Assembly (NCBI GenBank): GCA_027604685.1
Contig: JADHYX010000024.1
Location: 1-64,000, forward strand
Length of the DNA stretch: 64,000 bases
Source of the DNA: Lobulomyces angularis
Lineage: Eukaryota > Chytridiomycota > Chytridiomycetes > Lobulomycetales > Lobulomycetaceae
Reading direction: 5' to 3'
Part shown: positions 34,692-46,041 of the stretch, piece by piece
Position numbering within the stretch: position 1 is the stretch's first letter
Layout: the number at the start of each line of letters is the position of its first letter
Position numbers and translations under genes: made by a program
Notes under the pieces: generated by a model
Databases searched by the model: none
Told to the model about the DNA's origin: nothing
The model's input: the letters and a program-made list of their open reading frames with translations, nothing else

Positions 34692-35444
34692 ATGTCATTG
34701 TATGGAAACAAAGTAAATGCTCCAAGTGGATGGAATAAAAAATCTACCAACTCTTCAACTTTATTGTTTAAACCTTTAGCAAAACAAAAACAGCAACAAC
34801 CACAACAGCTTTCTTTTAATAAAAAATCAACAGCTGTTTCTTCGAGTAATAAGTCATGGCAACAATCAATCTCTAGTAATAATTCAAACTCCAAGGCCAG
34901 TTACATCATCCAGAACGAATATGGTACTTTCTTTTATTTGCATTCTCATTGTTTTCTAGTTAATGTTATTAAATTCAATTAATTTCTTTTTGTGGTTTAG
35001 ACCCAAATTACCCAAACGATTATGATTATGAAAAAAAAGAATCCAAATTTTTAAAAAAAGAAAAAAGAAAACTTTTAATTGAAATGGAAATGAAGAATAG
35101 AATAGAAAAACTCAAAGGACGTAAGTTATTTTTCACTTTTTCATGCCTCCAAGTTTCAGTCTAATTGTTGGAAAAAACTATTATGACCTATTTTCTTTTT
35201 ACAAATTCTTGGACTTTATTTATATTCTGTTACTTAATTAGCATCTTACTATAATCAACCGAAAGAAGTTGGTCTATCAAATGTGGATAGCCTTGAACAG
35301 CGTGAAGAAAGTGAATATAGCGCTGGTAGTAATAGTAAACGACTGCGAGCGGATTCACATGAGGAAAAAGTACAAGAAATTAATCTGGATTTATCTGGAG
35401 AGGAAGCGTATCTCTTGAGGCAGAAAATGAGTGAAAACCTTTAG
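34692..35444 (+). CDS. SPF45/RBM17 N-terminal region only, lacking G-patch and RRM
   Basis: The family protein is an alternative-splicing factor of U2 snRNP. Seen here: the conserved start MSLYGNKV...GW; then, across a 5' intron, NEYDPNYPNDYDYEKKE (family EYDPxxPNDYE); a basic helix KKEKRKLLIEMEMKNRIEKL; and a third exon ending LDLSGEEAYLLRQKMSENL (family ISGEEAxxRRxxMS). Normal SPF45 then has a G-patch and a C-terminal UHM/RRM. Here a TAG at 35442-35444 ends the frame, and the next gene starts 225 bases later, so neither domain can follow. Either this is a stand-alone N-terminal fragment, a truncated gene, or an exon set that splices onward (see findings). About 190 residues. Confidence 0.75.
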
Positions 35445-35668
35445 CACATCTGTAATATACACATATACATAAGTTGTAAAGTATTATGCATTTGTTTTTT
35501 GTAGTAGTGAGTTTTATAGAATTAAGTAAATTGGAGAATTTTTTTCTGTTTAATTTGATGAAATTAATGCATCTTAATGTTATAAATTTGTTGCAAAGGT
35601 TTTTTGAGGTTTTTTGTGGTTTTTGGAAATCTATTTTGACCTCACATTGTTGGATCCATAACCAAATA

Positions 35669-38543
35669 ATGATAATTGGTAAAATTAAAAAAATAGTTGT
35701 ACATTCGAATTAAGTCAATAATTAACAATCATATAATATAGATGAGGAAGCAGCTGCCACCTTAAAAGAAAATTTAACTTCTAAACTGGAGCCAATGTAA
35801 GTTAAAATGGAATTCATTTCTAACAAAATTTTAGTATTTACACAAATATTTCAATAAATTTTATATTCTTTTAATTACTTGAAATAAGATGTGATGCTGA
35901 TCCAAGTGTATTAGCAGAATATGCCATTGCGTTGTTGCGTCACGAAAAGTCAATATCAGAGTTAAAAATACTTTGTTTAAATCAATTAGAGGATTTTTTA
36001 AAGCATGGTAAATTAAATTATAATTTAATCTGTTTGTTTAACTTTTTGCATTTTTCAGAAACCGAAAACTTTGTGAAGGAGCTATTTCAATTACTGGAGA
36101 GTGATGATAATTTTAATTCCAGTATTCGCAATAACGAAGATCAAAACACATTAACCATTAAAGCAGAAGAAGAGGATTCTAAGAGTTCAAATAATTCAAG
36201 AAGGGCTTCTAGTCCATTGGGAGAAAGTAGAGATCGAGAAGATGATAGATTTATTAATGAAAATAATAGAGAAAGAGATAAAGATAGAAAGCGCAAATCT
36301 CATGATGATTATGTGCATTCACAAAAAAAATCTAGAAATAATACTGAGAGCAGTAATGGGAATCAAGGAAGCATGAACTACAATGCGGGTAATAAAAGTG
36401 GATATAGAGGAAACGAAAGAGGAAACTTTAATTCTCAAAAGTCACAGCAACATTATAACAAACAGCAACAACAACAATTTTTCCACCAGCAGCAAATGCA
36501 GCAACAACAAATACAACAAAATTTTGGTAACTTTCCGAACCAAATGGGATTCCACACAACCTGGAATCAAAATCAGGTTTCCAGGGGTATGGCAGTAAGA
36601 TCTTTTATGCCAAACATAAACCCTTTTCAACAGATGCACGGGAGACCGGTCACAGCTGGTGCAGGTAGGCAACAGCGTTGCCGAGATTATGATGGTAAAT
36701 TTTTTATACCTTTTTTCTAAAACTTAGAATTTAAGAAAAAGGATTTTGCTTACGTGGAGATTTATGCCCATATGATCATGGGGCTGATAGAATCGTAGTG
36801 GATAATAATCCGATGATGATGGGAAATGTTTCTTTTGGAATGCAAGGAAACCAAGCTGCACCAAAACTTGCTATTAATGCATTTGGTATTTATAATTCAC
36901 TTGTAGTTATGTATTTAATACAGATATTTGATTAGGTGGTACTCGAACTACACTTCCTCTGCCAGGATCATACGACCCTGAAGCAGCGGGTCGTCCCAGT
37001 CTCCCAACTGTATCGACTATGAGCAATATACTAGGATCTAACAGCTCCATGCAACTAACGGAAAAATTCAAAAAAAAAAAAAATACCCAACCACCGCATT
37101 TAGTTATTGAAAAAATTCCTCTACCTTTCTGCACCCTTGGAAAAATTCATGAATATTTTAAACAGTTTGGTCAAGTAAAGAATATACATTTAACCCCTTC
37201 CATGCATCGTGCAATAATAGAATATCAACAACTTTCGGAAGCGCAAAGTTGCTACAATTCACCGGTGGCAATTTTTGGAAATAGATTTGTAAAGGTATAT
37301 TGGTATCGAGAAGAACACTCAGACATATCCGTTTCGTTAGCTCCGACAATCAGTCTATATCCAAAAGGGCAAGAACCTACTTTCGAGGTTACACCAGAAG
37401 TTAAATGTCCTCCAGATACTAAAAGCATCACTACAACGTCATCAAAACCGCTAAATACTGAAGAAAAAAAGAAATTTGAGCTTCAAGAAGCTCAAAAAAA
37501 AATTGCCGAGCAACAAAAACAACAAACTTTGCTTTTGGAAAAGCATTTGGAAAATCAGAAGTTTATGTTAAATCAATTAAAAAACTCAAAAAATTTAACT
37601 ACATCAGAAAAGGAAGAAATTAAAAAGAAATTGGCTGAATTTACAAATTTGTCAAGTGAAATGCTTTCATCCTCATTTAGCGAAACTACCACGTTTGCAG
37701 GCAATATAAAAAACTTGGGAAAAAGTAAAGAAGAACTGGAAAAGTTAAAATTAGAAAAAGAAACTAAAACAAAATTAGATAGAGAGTTAGAAAATATGGT
37801 TATTGATAAGGGTCACAATAGCAACGCTGAAAATGAATCTGCTGATCCAGCACTAGTTGCAGCTTTGGATTCGTTAAAGAAACAGGTATGATTTAACTTG
37901 AAAATTTAATGTGACATTCTAGGCCATAAATCTGGGAATGAATCCTGATGTTATTACTTCTGCAAATAACCCAACTGTCACAAATACTTATTCACATTTT
38001 CGGGGAAGGGGAAGGGGGATACATCATAGAGGTCGTGGAACAAGTTTTTGGAGAGGTGGACGAGGAGGAATTGCAGTGTCTCCAAGATCGTTTAAATTAG
38101 ATAACAGACCTGCGATACTTTTTGTAAAAGGTGCACCTTTTAATTCTTTAGAGGCTTTAAAAACGCATTTTGAGGTATTAATATTTCTGTAGTACATTGA
38201 TTTATCATGATCTAGAAATTTGGTAACGTGGAGAAAATCCAGTTTGAAGGGGATATTTTGGTTGTACATTTTAAAGATAAAAAATCAGCGGTCTTGGTAT
38301 TTCAAAATTTTTTATTCTGTTAATCTTTTTATAATATAGGCAATGAGACTAGGTAGAAAATTTCAAGATATTCTTTTATTTCTATCGTGGACTAGAAGCT
38401 TTGTTGAACCAGTTCAAGGAAAAATGGCTTCTGGAACTACTGAATCAGAAGAAAATAATTTGGAGGAAAACTTGAAAAATTCAGATGAAGGAAACGATGA
38501 GGAGTATGATGATGAGGAGGAAGGAAGAGGTTGGAAACATTAA
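35669..38543 (+). CDS. RBM26/RBM27-like RNA-binding protein
   Basis: Animal RBM26/27 (related to fungal Rmn1-type proteins) act in nuclear poly(A) RNA decay. The proposed first exon is just ten bases, ATGATAATTG (35669-35678). It is spliced to DEEAAATLKENLTSKLEPI and then CDADPSVLAEYAIALLRH, LKILCLNQLEDFLKH and ETENFVKELFQLLES, the PWI-like N-terminal domain. An RDRE/Lys-rich and Gln-rich linker follows. A CCCH zinc finger (CRDYD...GFCLRGDLCPYDHG) is split by an intron at about 36694-36727. RRM1 is about 37100-37310 (HLVIEKIPLPFCTLGKIHEY, FGNRFVKVYWYREE). A Gln/Lys-rich coiled coil follows (37460-37800). After an RGRG/GRGG box (38000-38070), RRM2 reads RPAILFVKGAPFNSLEALKT and continues over two introns. 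The acidic C-terminus ends GRGWKH. Confidence 0.9.
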
Positions 38544-38962
38544 AAATATAAAAAACCCTTAAAAATAATAATAATATCTCTTTATACTTTTGTTGTAATT
38601 ATACAAATTTTCAATAAATACTTTAAAAATTCTCGATTTTTATTTATAAATTTTTTAAAAACCTATTACAAAAATAAAAAAAAAAAAAGGGTAGTTCACA
38701 AAATTTTTGAATATCAAATAAAATATAAATTCTTCTTTTTTTTAATTCTTCTATACAGAAAGAAATTTATTATCAAATAAATTTACCTAAAGAAGGAAAA
38801 AAAAGAAAAAAAACTAAAATAAAAGAACTAAAAAAAAAAAAGAAAAATAGATAGAATTGCATCGCCCATATATATAAAGATATGTTATTTTTTTTTTTTC
38901 TTTTCTTTATTTTTTTTTGATTATATTTATTTTTAATTTACTTTTTTGATTTGTTTTATAGT
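38544..38962. other. Convergent intergenic region
   Basis: Between the 3' ends of RBM26/27 (plus) and the NIPA-like gene (minus). Long runs of A and T on alternating strands are consistent with two 3' UTRs. No gene seen. Confidence 0.45.
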
Positions 38963-40545
38963 TTAATCATCAAATTCCAACTCTTCATCATCAAAGGCGT
39001 TAAATAAGGGTATATCATGTCTTTTACTTGCACCATTTTTTCTTGATCGAATAGATCCACCACTTTCACTGTCACTGCTTGCAAAGGCTGTCAATTCCAT
39101 TGAGCTGTCTTCTTCTTCGTCCATCTTGTAGTTGAGTTGAAAAACTCCAATAAAGATTACAGCAAATCCACAAAATATTGTTGCAACATCTTTTGCTGGT
39201 GAATCATTGAACCCTTGGAATAGTAAAATTGACGCAACGATAGTAGCAGTTGTAAAAAAAACATAATATATAGGAGTGACTCTTAACAAAATAACAATAA
39301 TTTATTTTATCAGTTAAAGTTAATTTCGGGTATGTAACATGTAAAATTTTACCTATTTGTAGAAAATAAAGACAACGCTTTATTAAAGTAGTTCATTTGA
39401 GTAACTGCACACACCACAACAACAATCAAAAAAACGTAAGTTGAAGGCAGTTGAAATTGGTTTTGCCCTTGCAACGTTTTTTTTAACGCAATACCAAATC
39501 CCTTTACCGCCATAACTGAGATGGACCCCACCAGTGAGCAAATAGTTATGTAAATTAACCTAAATGCATAATACAAAAATTAATAGAGAGATGCATTAGC
39601 GTTATTATAATGTGTATAAGAATTATTGGATTTAGAATATTTTCATTAAAAAACTTTACATATTTTCTTTTCCATATTTAGGACCAGCAACATAAATGAG
39701 GTATAAAGAAACTGTGGCTACAATTAACATATAAATAAAAAAAGCTAAAAAAAAATTAAAATATATTCAGTTTATATTTATTTATATTTTTAAAACCAGG
39801 CTGAACGGCATAAGCTAAGATTTCATCTACTGTATCAATATGTTTTTCCTCAGGGGAATGTAATATTATAATCAAGCTACCAATGATGCAAAGTGCACAT
39901 CCGATGGATCCTTGCACACCCAACTTTTCATCCAAAAAAATCGAAGCTAAAATTGCACCTAATAAGACGCTTCCTGCACCAAGAGGGGTAACTAAAATTG
40001 CTGGTGCGTATGAATATGCTGCAAAATTTGCTACTTCTCCTGCAACCACTAATGCAATAAGGATATTAGTTAATAATTGTATTATTTTAAACAATTGCAT
40101 TATCATTTAAATAAGTGTTTGTATTAATAATTTTTCACATAGATTTGAAAAAAAAAAAAAAAAAAAAAATTGTAATTTTGATTTTCTTTCTTTTTTTTTT
40201 TTTTTTAATAAAACATAATGCCAAAAAACTTTCAAAAGTTTCTTACACAATTATTATAGATAATGAAAAAATTGAAAGAAATCGAAAATTTAAATTTAGG
40301 GGATAAGAAAAAAAACCTTACTTGTGACTAAGCCAATCCACCATAGAGAACTATTTAAATATTTGTGATTCTCTCCAACATTGGCTAAAAAATATCAATG
40401 AATAATTGTATATTAATTATATATTTTTACAGTTGGTTCGATTGTTTTCCAATAACGCTTTCTTTGTGATTATGAAACTAGAACCAATAAGAACACTCGA
40501 AGATAAAGCTAGAATTAATCCAACATATTTCTCCTCTAAAACCAT
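38963..40545 (-). CDS. NIPA-type magnesium transporter
   Basis: Polytopic membrane protein of the drug/metabolite-transporter fold. Start at 40545: MVLEEKYVGLILALSSSVLI, then GSSFIITKKAL as in NIPA TM1. A small exon gives NVGENHKYLNSSLWWIGLVT. A splice to MVAGEVANFAAYSYAPAILV, then TPLGAGSVLLGAILASIFLD and EKLGVQGSIGCALCIIGSLI, follows the NIPA signature. IHSPEEK-like residues come next (HSPEEKHID). Later exons carry more membrane segments (SVMAVKGFGIALKKT, YVFLIVVVVCAVTQMNYFNK, PIYYVFFTTATIVASILLFQ) for about nine in all. The cytosolic tail is acidic and serine-rich, ending DDEELEFDD at 38963. Substrate assignment (Mg2+) is by family only. Confidence 0.9.
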
Positions 40546-41168
40546 ACTTTCAAATATTTGTTCTTTATTATTTAAATAGTTGTTTTCTTGAACTTAACAA
40601 ATTGTTGTTGGAGCTGAAGATTTCCACTTAAATGATTCAGCTTCAAAATCAAAAGAAAAAAAAATAACTAAGATGAAGATGACTAAAAAGTAAAGATGAA
40701 ATGAGGCTATTTGGATTCCAATGTTTTTTTTTGTTTTTTCTGGAAATTTTTAATTTGTTCAAATAAAAAATAAAATTCAGTACTCAGTTTTGAGATGTTT
40801 TTTGGTAATCCCACACAACAGTAGATGATTTATCTTCTTCAATGTTTCCTTGCTGATTATTTTTTAAGATAATGTTTTAAATTTTAAACAAATATCTCTG
40901 TAACTTAAAATTTTTGAAACTTTGTAGCTTTACAAATTGTTGCACTTGTTAATGCATTAGGATTAATTGTGATTTGGATACATGTCTAGTGTCAAAATGA
41001 GAAGAAAGTTATTATTTTTTTTTTGGAAAATTCCAAAAAGAAAGGCTTCAATTAAAGCTACAAAAAAATTATACCTAGTATTATTTTAAACCACCTCAAT
41101 AAATAACAATCAATTCTATAAAATATAATAACATGAAAAAAAATCTATTTAACACTTCACCTCCATAT
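40546..41168. other. Intergenic, no gene seen
   Basis: About 620 bases upstream of the NIPA-like gene and downstream of the Sho1-like gene (both minus). A/T-rich; no frame, repeat or RNA gene that I can support. Confidence 0.45.
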
Positions 41169-42081
41169 CTACAATAACTGAAGATAATTCGAAGGTGCAA
41201 TGCCAATCACTACAGTGCCATCTGAATTTGTCTTTTTTGCTTTCCACCACTTCCCCTTATTATCAATGATTTCTAAAATATCTCCTTTTATAAAGGAAAT
41301 TTCATGTGGATCGCTTGGATTTGCTTCGTATGAATATAATGCTGTAGCTTTATAAGTATCTTCCGTAGGTTTCGTTGGTGCATTGTTTGAATAAGTTGGG
41401 GAGACTGCAGCATTTGATAAATTGAAATGCTGTGGAACAGGTTCTACAAAGTATGTTGAATCTGGTGTGGCATTTGACACTTGATTGTTCTTACTACTTA
41501 ATTTACGATGAAGAGAAGGAAGAGCATCAGGATTATCAGCATGATTATTTAACAGTTGATGAACATAACTTCCCTCTTCAGAGCCTGAAAAATTTGGATT
41601 AGTATTAAAAAACCATTAATAAGTTGTCACCGAAGTAAATTAGCCAGAGAAAAAAAGCCGATGATAAAATTATTCCCCCAGTTGACGCTAACCCATTACC
41701 AGTGTCTCCTCCTCCAGTTATTCCTGCCAAAAAAAAATTTTTACTTAAATTATTATTTAAAAAATAATTACCAGTTATGGTTTGATGTAAATCAGTTATC
41801 AATAAACCTAATGCGACTACAATAAAATTGGAAAAGGCAACTTTATATTGATTTACGGTATTGTTCATGATTGTAAGAAAAATTAAAACGATAATAGCCA
41901 AATCCAAAAAGAGACTAAACCAAATGAGAGTAAAAGGATTTTGACGAGTAACCCGAGAGTATTCATAGTTAAAATAGGACTGCCTAACAGAGTTTCCAAT
42001 CAATTGAAAAAAGCAACCAAGTATAGACAGGAAGAATGGAATTGAATTTCTCAACTTCAAAAGCTCATTATATTTCGACAT
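41169..42081 (-). CDS. SHO1: Sho1-type transmembrane osmosensor (4 TM + SH3)
   Basis: In fungi Sho1 feeds high-osmolarity and invasive-growth signals into the HOG/MAPK pathway by binding Pbs2 through its SH3 domain. Start proposed at [19 protein letters not shown] (42081). The same frame is open to 42270, so a longer N-terminus is possible. Four hydrophobic segments follow ([70 protein letters not shown]). A 45-nt in-frame intron separates QTITG from [11 protein letters not shown] second intron turns an apparent stop into [14 protein letters not shown], the usual YFGS after TM4. The C-terminal SH3 domain (about 65 residues) has [24 protein letters not shown] and [11 protein letters not shown], all canonical. 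Confidence 0.9.
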
Positions 42082-42281
42082 TTGAGGTTTGATAGAATTG
42101 AGGATGTTTCTAACTTGAAAGTTACCGTTACTAAAGCAGTAGCTTTTTTTATCCAAAAAATGAAAAATCCGTGTAACATAGTGAGCCAAGAGCCACACAA
42201 ATTGAGAAATTGTAAAAGCAGTTGAAAAAATTTTTTGCAGTGCCGGAAAAAAAATTGAAGGTTGTAGCAATTACTAAGAAT

Positions 42282-43103
42282 ATGTCTATTGTTGCGATGT
42301 GAATCTTTGAAAATGTTAAAAAATTTATTTTATGTGAAAAATAATAAAATTACAGTAAAAAAAAAGAAAGAAGAATAATAAATTCAAATTTTTATATATT
42401 CAAGATATATGTAAATTTTAATTTTTTGAAAGTGTGAATCTTTGAAGTGACATGGAATGTGCGAAGAAATGACTTAGCTATTCAAGTTCAGTTTCAGATA
42501 GTTAAGTCATTCCAATTTCTGAAGAACAATTAATTAGAACTTGATTGAATCAACTACGCTCAGTTTCATAGATTTCCTTGAGAGGATCTCACGCTCCAAA
42601 AGAGTGGTTTAAAGTTTACTGTTGTATTCTTGTTTCAACGCTATCTTGTACTTTTATTTAATCCGCATTTGTACTAACTCTATTTATCGTCACCTGCTTT
42701 TAAACAATTCTTGTTTAGATAATTTGAACTGTCACTAAATCATTTTTTTAAATAGCATTTGTTGGAATGCATATAGACCAAAAAATAATTTCATGGTTAG
42801 TTAAACTCTACTAACTAGTGTAAATTTTTAGTTCTGTGGTCTTCAGAGAGAACTACGCAGCTTAGTAGAAAAAAAAAAAATTGATAGTACTTTAACAAAA
42901 ATTTTTAATCAAGCAGAAGGTCTGATTTTTGGATGCATTATTTTATTTTGATAATATAGATAATTTTGGGTGATTAGTGTTAATATTAAAATGAAGTCTA
43001 TTGTAATTCGAAATATTTTTTAATTCAAATTGTTGGTATCATTGTAAATAAAATAAAAATAATGCACAAATATTTCAAAATAGTAATGAAAAAAATGGTG
43101 ACT
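42282..43103. other. Intergenic with one hairpin and one weak exon candidate
   Basis: About 820 bases between the Sho1-like gene and SEN2. On the plus strand at about 42833-42950, a frame after an acceptor AATTTTTAG reads FCGLQRELRSLVEKKKIDS, then TLTKIFNQAE. It could continue through a further splice to DNFG and stop near 42977, but the upstream exon is unresolved. A hairpin near 42490 is listed separately. Nothing else supportable. Confidence 0.3.
42468..42511. repeat. Inverted repeat, 14-bp arms
   Basis: AATGACTTAGCTAT (42468-42481) and ATAGTTAAGTCATT (42498-42511) are complementary with one mismatch (a G-U pair in RNA), spaced by 16 nt. It may be an RNA hairpin or remnant element end; no function can be assigned. 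Confidence 0.5.
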
Positions 43104-44364
43104 TCAGCAATTTCTGGTTTTTTCTGGATTCCATCTACTTAAAGAAACATCTTGAATCTTAAACTCTCCCAATAAAAAAATAAGTTCTTCTGTAGTGTTA
43201 AATTTTGGTACACTACCCTTGTTTAATATATAATTTGGGATATTAACATAGCAAATTATTAGTGACTTTAATAAAGAAATTAAATACATGTAAAACGTGT
43301 TCTAACATACTTTTCTAACTTGGAAAGACACCCTTGAAGTGCATAATAACAAAGAAAAATCTTTTCCACTTAATTTACTATTGGCTGCTTTATCTGACGG
43401 TAAAACCATAACAGAATATCTATATGTTATTTCAAAAAAAAAATGGAAATTTGGTCAAACAAAACCATAATTTTTATCTTTTATTATATTTTTCTCACTC
43501 TGCATGGTTAAACATAGGTCCTTTTTTATATAAAACTAAAAGCCAGCAGAAAATATAATTAGAGTTGTTGTCTAATTTACAATGGATTACCAAAGTCAGT
43601 CCCATATTTCAAGCCATTTCTGACGACCCAACCTTTGCTTCTGTAATAATGGTAACAAACAAAATGAACTAAAAAATTAAGTTCTGTCTCAAAATTTTCT
43701 TTTGTTTCACATAAAATTGTACAATTTTTTTCATTGATTGGCTGATAGTTTTTCAGTACGAGGTTTTTTTCGTTCTTACTTAATAATTTAAATAATTCAT
43801 ATAAATCTAATGTTTTCTGAAAAGTGGGATAAAAAAAAAAATAAAAAAAATAAAAATAATATATGAATTATGATAAAATACAGATTAAAGATATTTTTCG
43901 ACAGTAAATAATACCTTGTCGTACTCAATTTCAAAAAATCCGAAACTAAATTGTAAAAAAAAGATTTCTTCGGGCATAAATTGAAACAGTTCACTTTTTG
44001 TGAACGTACATTCGTCTTTTTTAAAGGATTCATTGCTGCTTTCAAACTTAAATAAACTTTCACCTTTTGAAAAGGTTCCCTTTCCAAAAATTCCATTTAA
44101 AAAAAAATTTAAACTTTCTTTCTTTTTTATTAAAATTTTATTTCCGGCTAATATCGTTCTTACTTTTTTAATTTTATTTTTCTTAAAATTTTTTTCTTTC
44201 TTCGGTAAGTTAAAATAAATTATTAAAATGTTGACAGTCAGATTTTTTAAAAACTTGAAAAATTGAGCAAAAACATTTTTTTCCTTATTTATTGCTAGCA
44301 ATGGAAATGAGTATTTATATCTTGATGTTTCAGCTTTGCTGATTTTTTTTTTTATACTTGTCAT
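43104..44364 (-). CDS. SEN2: tRNA-splicing endonuclease catalytic subunit SEN2
   Basis: SEN2 cuts the 5' splice site of nuclear pre-tRNA introns. The N-terminal exon (44364 to about 43910) is Lys/Phe-rich and ends with the family blocks GIFGKGTFSKGE and PEEIFFLQFSFGFFEI. The second exon carries FETELNFLVHFVCYHYYRS, then KGWVVRNGLKYGTDF. Splicing continues as VLYKKGPMFNHAE (catalytic Tyr in the LYKKGP strand, catalytic His in FNHA), then YSVMVLPSD. The catalytic Lys is likely in SFQVRK. The last exon is SLIICYVNIPNYILNKGS...DVSLSRWNPEKTRNC, matching the VSRW C-terminus of the family. All three catalytic residues of the Tyr-His-Lys triad are present. Three introns were resolved from conservation. 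Confidence 0.9.
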
Positions 44365-45037
44365 TTTTAAAAAGAAAAAAAAAAATTTTTTTTAATATTT
44401 AAAAAACAACTTATTAATGAAAATCGAATAAAATTAAAGATTGAGTTATTTAAAACGGCTATGAGAATTTAAAGATAATGCTATAACGCCCTTGCTTCAA
44501 ATCAAAAGATGCGGAGTTAACGTAAATTGAACAATGTTAATTATTTTTCTTGTAGATGTTAAATTCAAAAAACATTCGCAATACAAACCAATAAAATGCT
44601 ACTAATTAAGAGATAAACAAAGCTGAAGTATTAAAGTACTAAATTCAAACCATAAAATCTGCGAACAGCAACCTAGGTTCATCATATTCACACGGGTTTT
44701 AGGTTTTTTAAGTTTCAATTTTTTAAAAAAAATTAAAAAAAAAGCAAAATTAGTTTTCCATTTGTAAGTAAAAAAAAATTTTTTTTTTGCGAGTTTTCTT
44801 TTTCTTTTTCTTTTTTAAAAAGTAATAATTTTATCTAGTAAAAATTATTCAAATGAAATTAATTTATGCACAAAAAAAAAACTAATAAAAGGTCTTTTAT
44901 TATTTACTATTTGACGATGAAGATATTCTGTTGTTTAAAAAGTACTAGTGGATTATAAAATCGGGGGATTTTTTTTCTGAAAAAATACATAAAGTTGAAT
45001 TCTACTCAATTTATACACATCAAGGGGGGAAAGATTA
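44365..45037. other. Divergent intergenic region, SEN2 / RPB7
   Basis: About 670 bases holding both promoters. It contains pyrimidine-rich tracts (a CTTTTT repeat near 44795) and A runs. No gene or RNA seen. Confidence 0.4.
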
Positions 45038-45832
45038 ATGTTTTTTGCCAAAGATTTATACCATACAATAGCTTTACATCCATCCTATTTCGGTCCAAAA
45101 ATGAAAGAATACTTAGTAAAACGACTGCACGAGGAAGTTGAAGGAACTTGTTCAGGAAGATACGGATATGTTGTTGCTATAATCAAAGTGTTAGAAGTTG
45201 GGTATTATTTAAGAAGGATTGCATAATTATTTTAAATTAAATTTTTTTTAGGAAAGGAGTTTTACAACACACCACCGGGTCGGCAGAATTCAAAATACAC
45301 TATCAAGCTGTTGTCTTTAAACCCTTTAAGAATCAAGTTGTAGATGGTGTCGTAACCACCGTCAATAAAGTAAATATTGTCTTTTATCACTGTTGTAATT
45401 GAAAAAAATAGATGGGATTTTTTGCTGATGTTGGCCCACTGCAATGCTTTGTCTCTTTGCATGTATGAAAAACTAAAAATAAAAAGTTTAAAGTTTTCCT
45501 TCATATAATTTTTTTTAAATTTTTTTTTACAGCTTATACCAGATTATATGAAATTTGACCCAAATTCGAATCCCCCTGCTTACATAAGTGAAGGACAAGT
45601 ATGAAATAAACAAATAATAAAATATATATATATATATATTGTTTTTTCCCTTGTAGGAAGCACAGGAGACGAAAATTGAAAAAGGTGGAATTGTTAGAAT
45701 GCGAATTGTTGGGACCAGAGTAGACGCAACTGAGATTGTAAAGATAATTTTTTTCTATTTAATTAATATATTTTTTTTAAGTTTGCAATAAGTAGTATAA
45801 AGGAAGATTATTTAGGAGTGATATCAAATTAA
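45038..45832 (+). CDS. RPB7: RNA polymerase II subunit RPB7
   Basis: RPB7 forms the RPB4/7 stalk that contacts nascent RNA. Six exons from ATG 45038: MFFAKDLYHTIALHPSYFGP, LHEEVEGTCSGRYGYVVAII, GVLQHTTGSAEFKIHYQAVV, FKPFKNQVVDGVVTTVNK, MGFFADVGPLQCFVSLH, IPDYMKFDPNSNPPAY, IVRMRIVGTRVDATEI, and FAISSIKEDYLGVISN, ending TAA at 45830-45832. The truncated RNP domain and the C-terminal OB fold are complete at about 170 residues. GTRVD and EFDPNSNPP-like motifs identify RPB7 rather than the pol I or pol III paralogues. Confidence 0.95.
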
Positions 45833-46041
45833 AAAAAAAAAGAAAACAGATTAAAAGAAAAGACAAAAAATTAAACTATTTATATTTTATTGCTCTAGTT
45901 CATGCTTTATATACTAATATGTATAATTTTTTTTTTTCTTTTAGAATATTTGTAAAAAAGTCAATAAAGTTATAGCTAAAAAAAATATATTTTTCGTTAC
46001 TAAATGTGACAGTTAAAAATCTTTTCTTATTTCCTTTTTTT

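Noticed and set aside
35486..35713. 75-codon hydrophobic plus-strand frame between SPF45-N and RBM26/27
   Set aside because: It spans the ten-base first exon and intron of RBM26/27 and has T-rich low-complexity composition.
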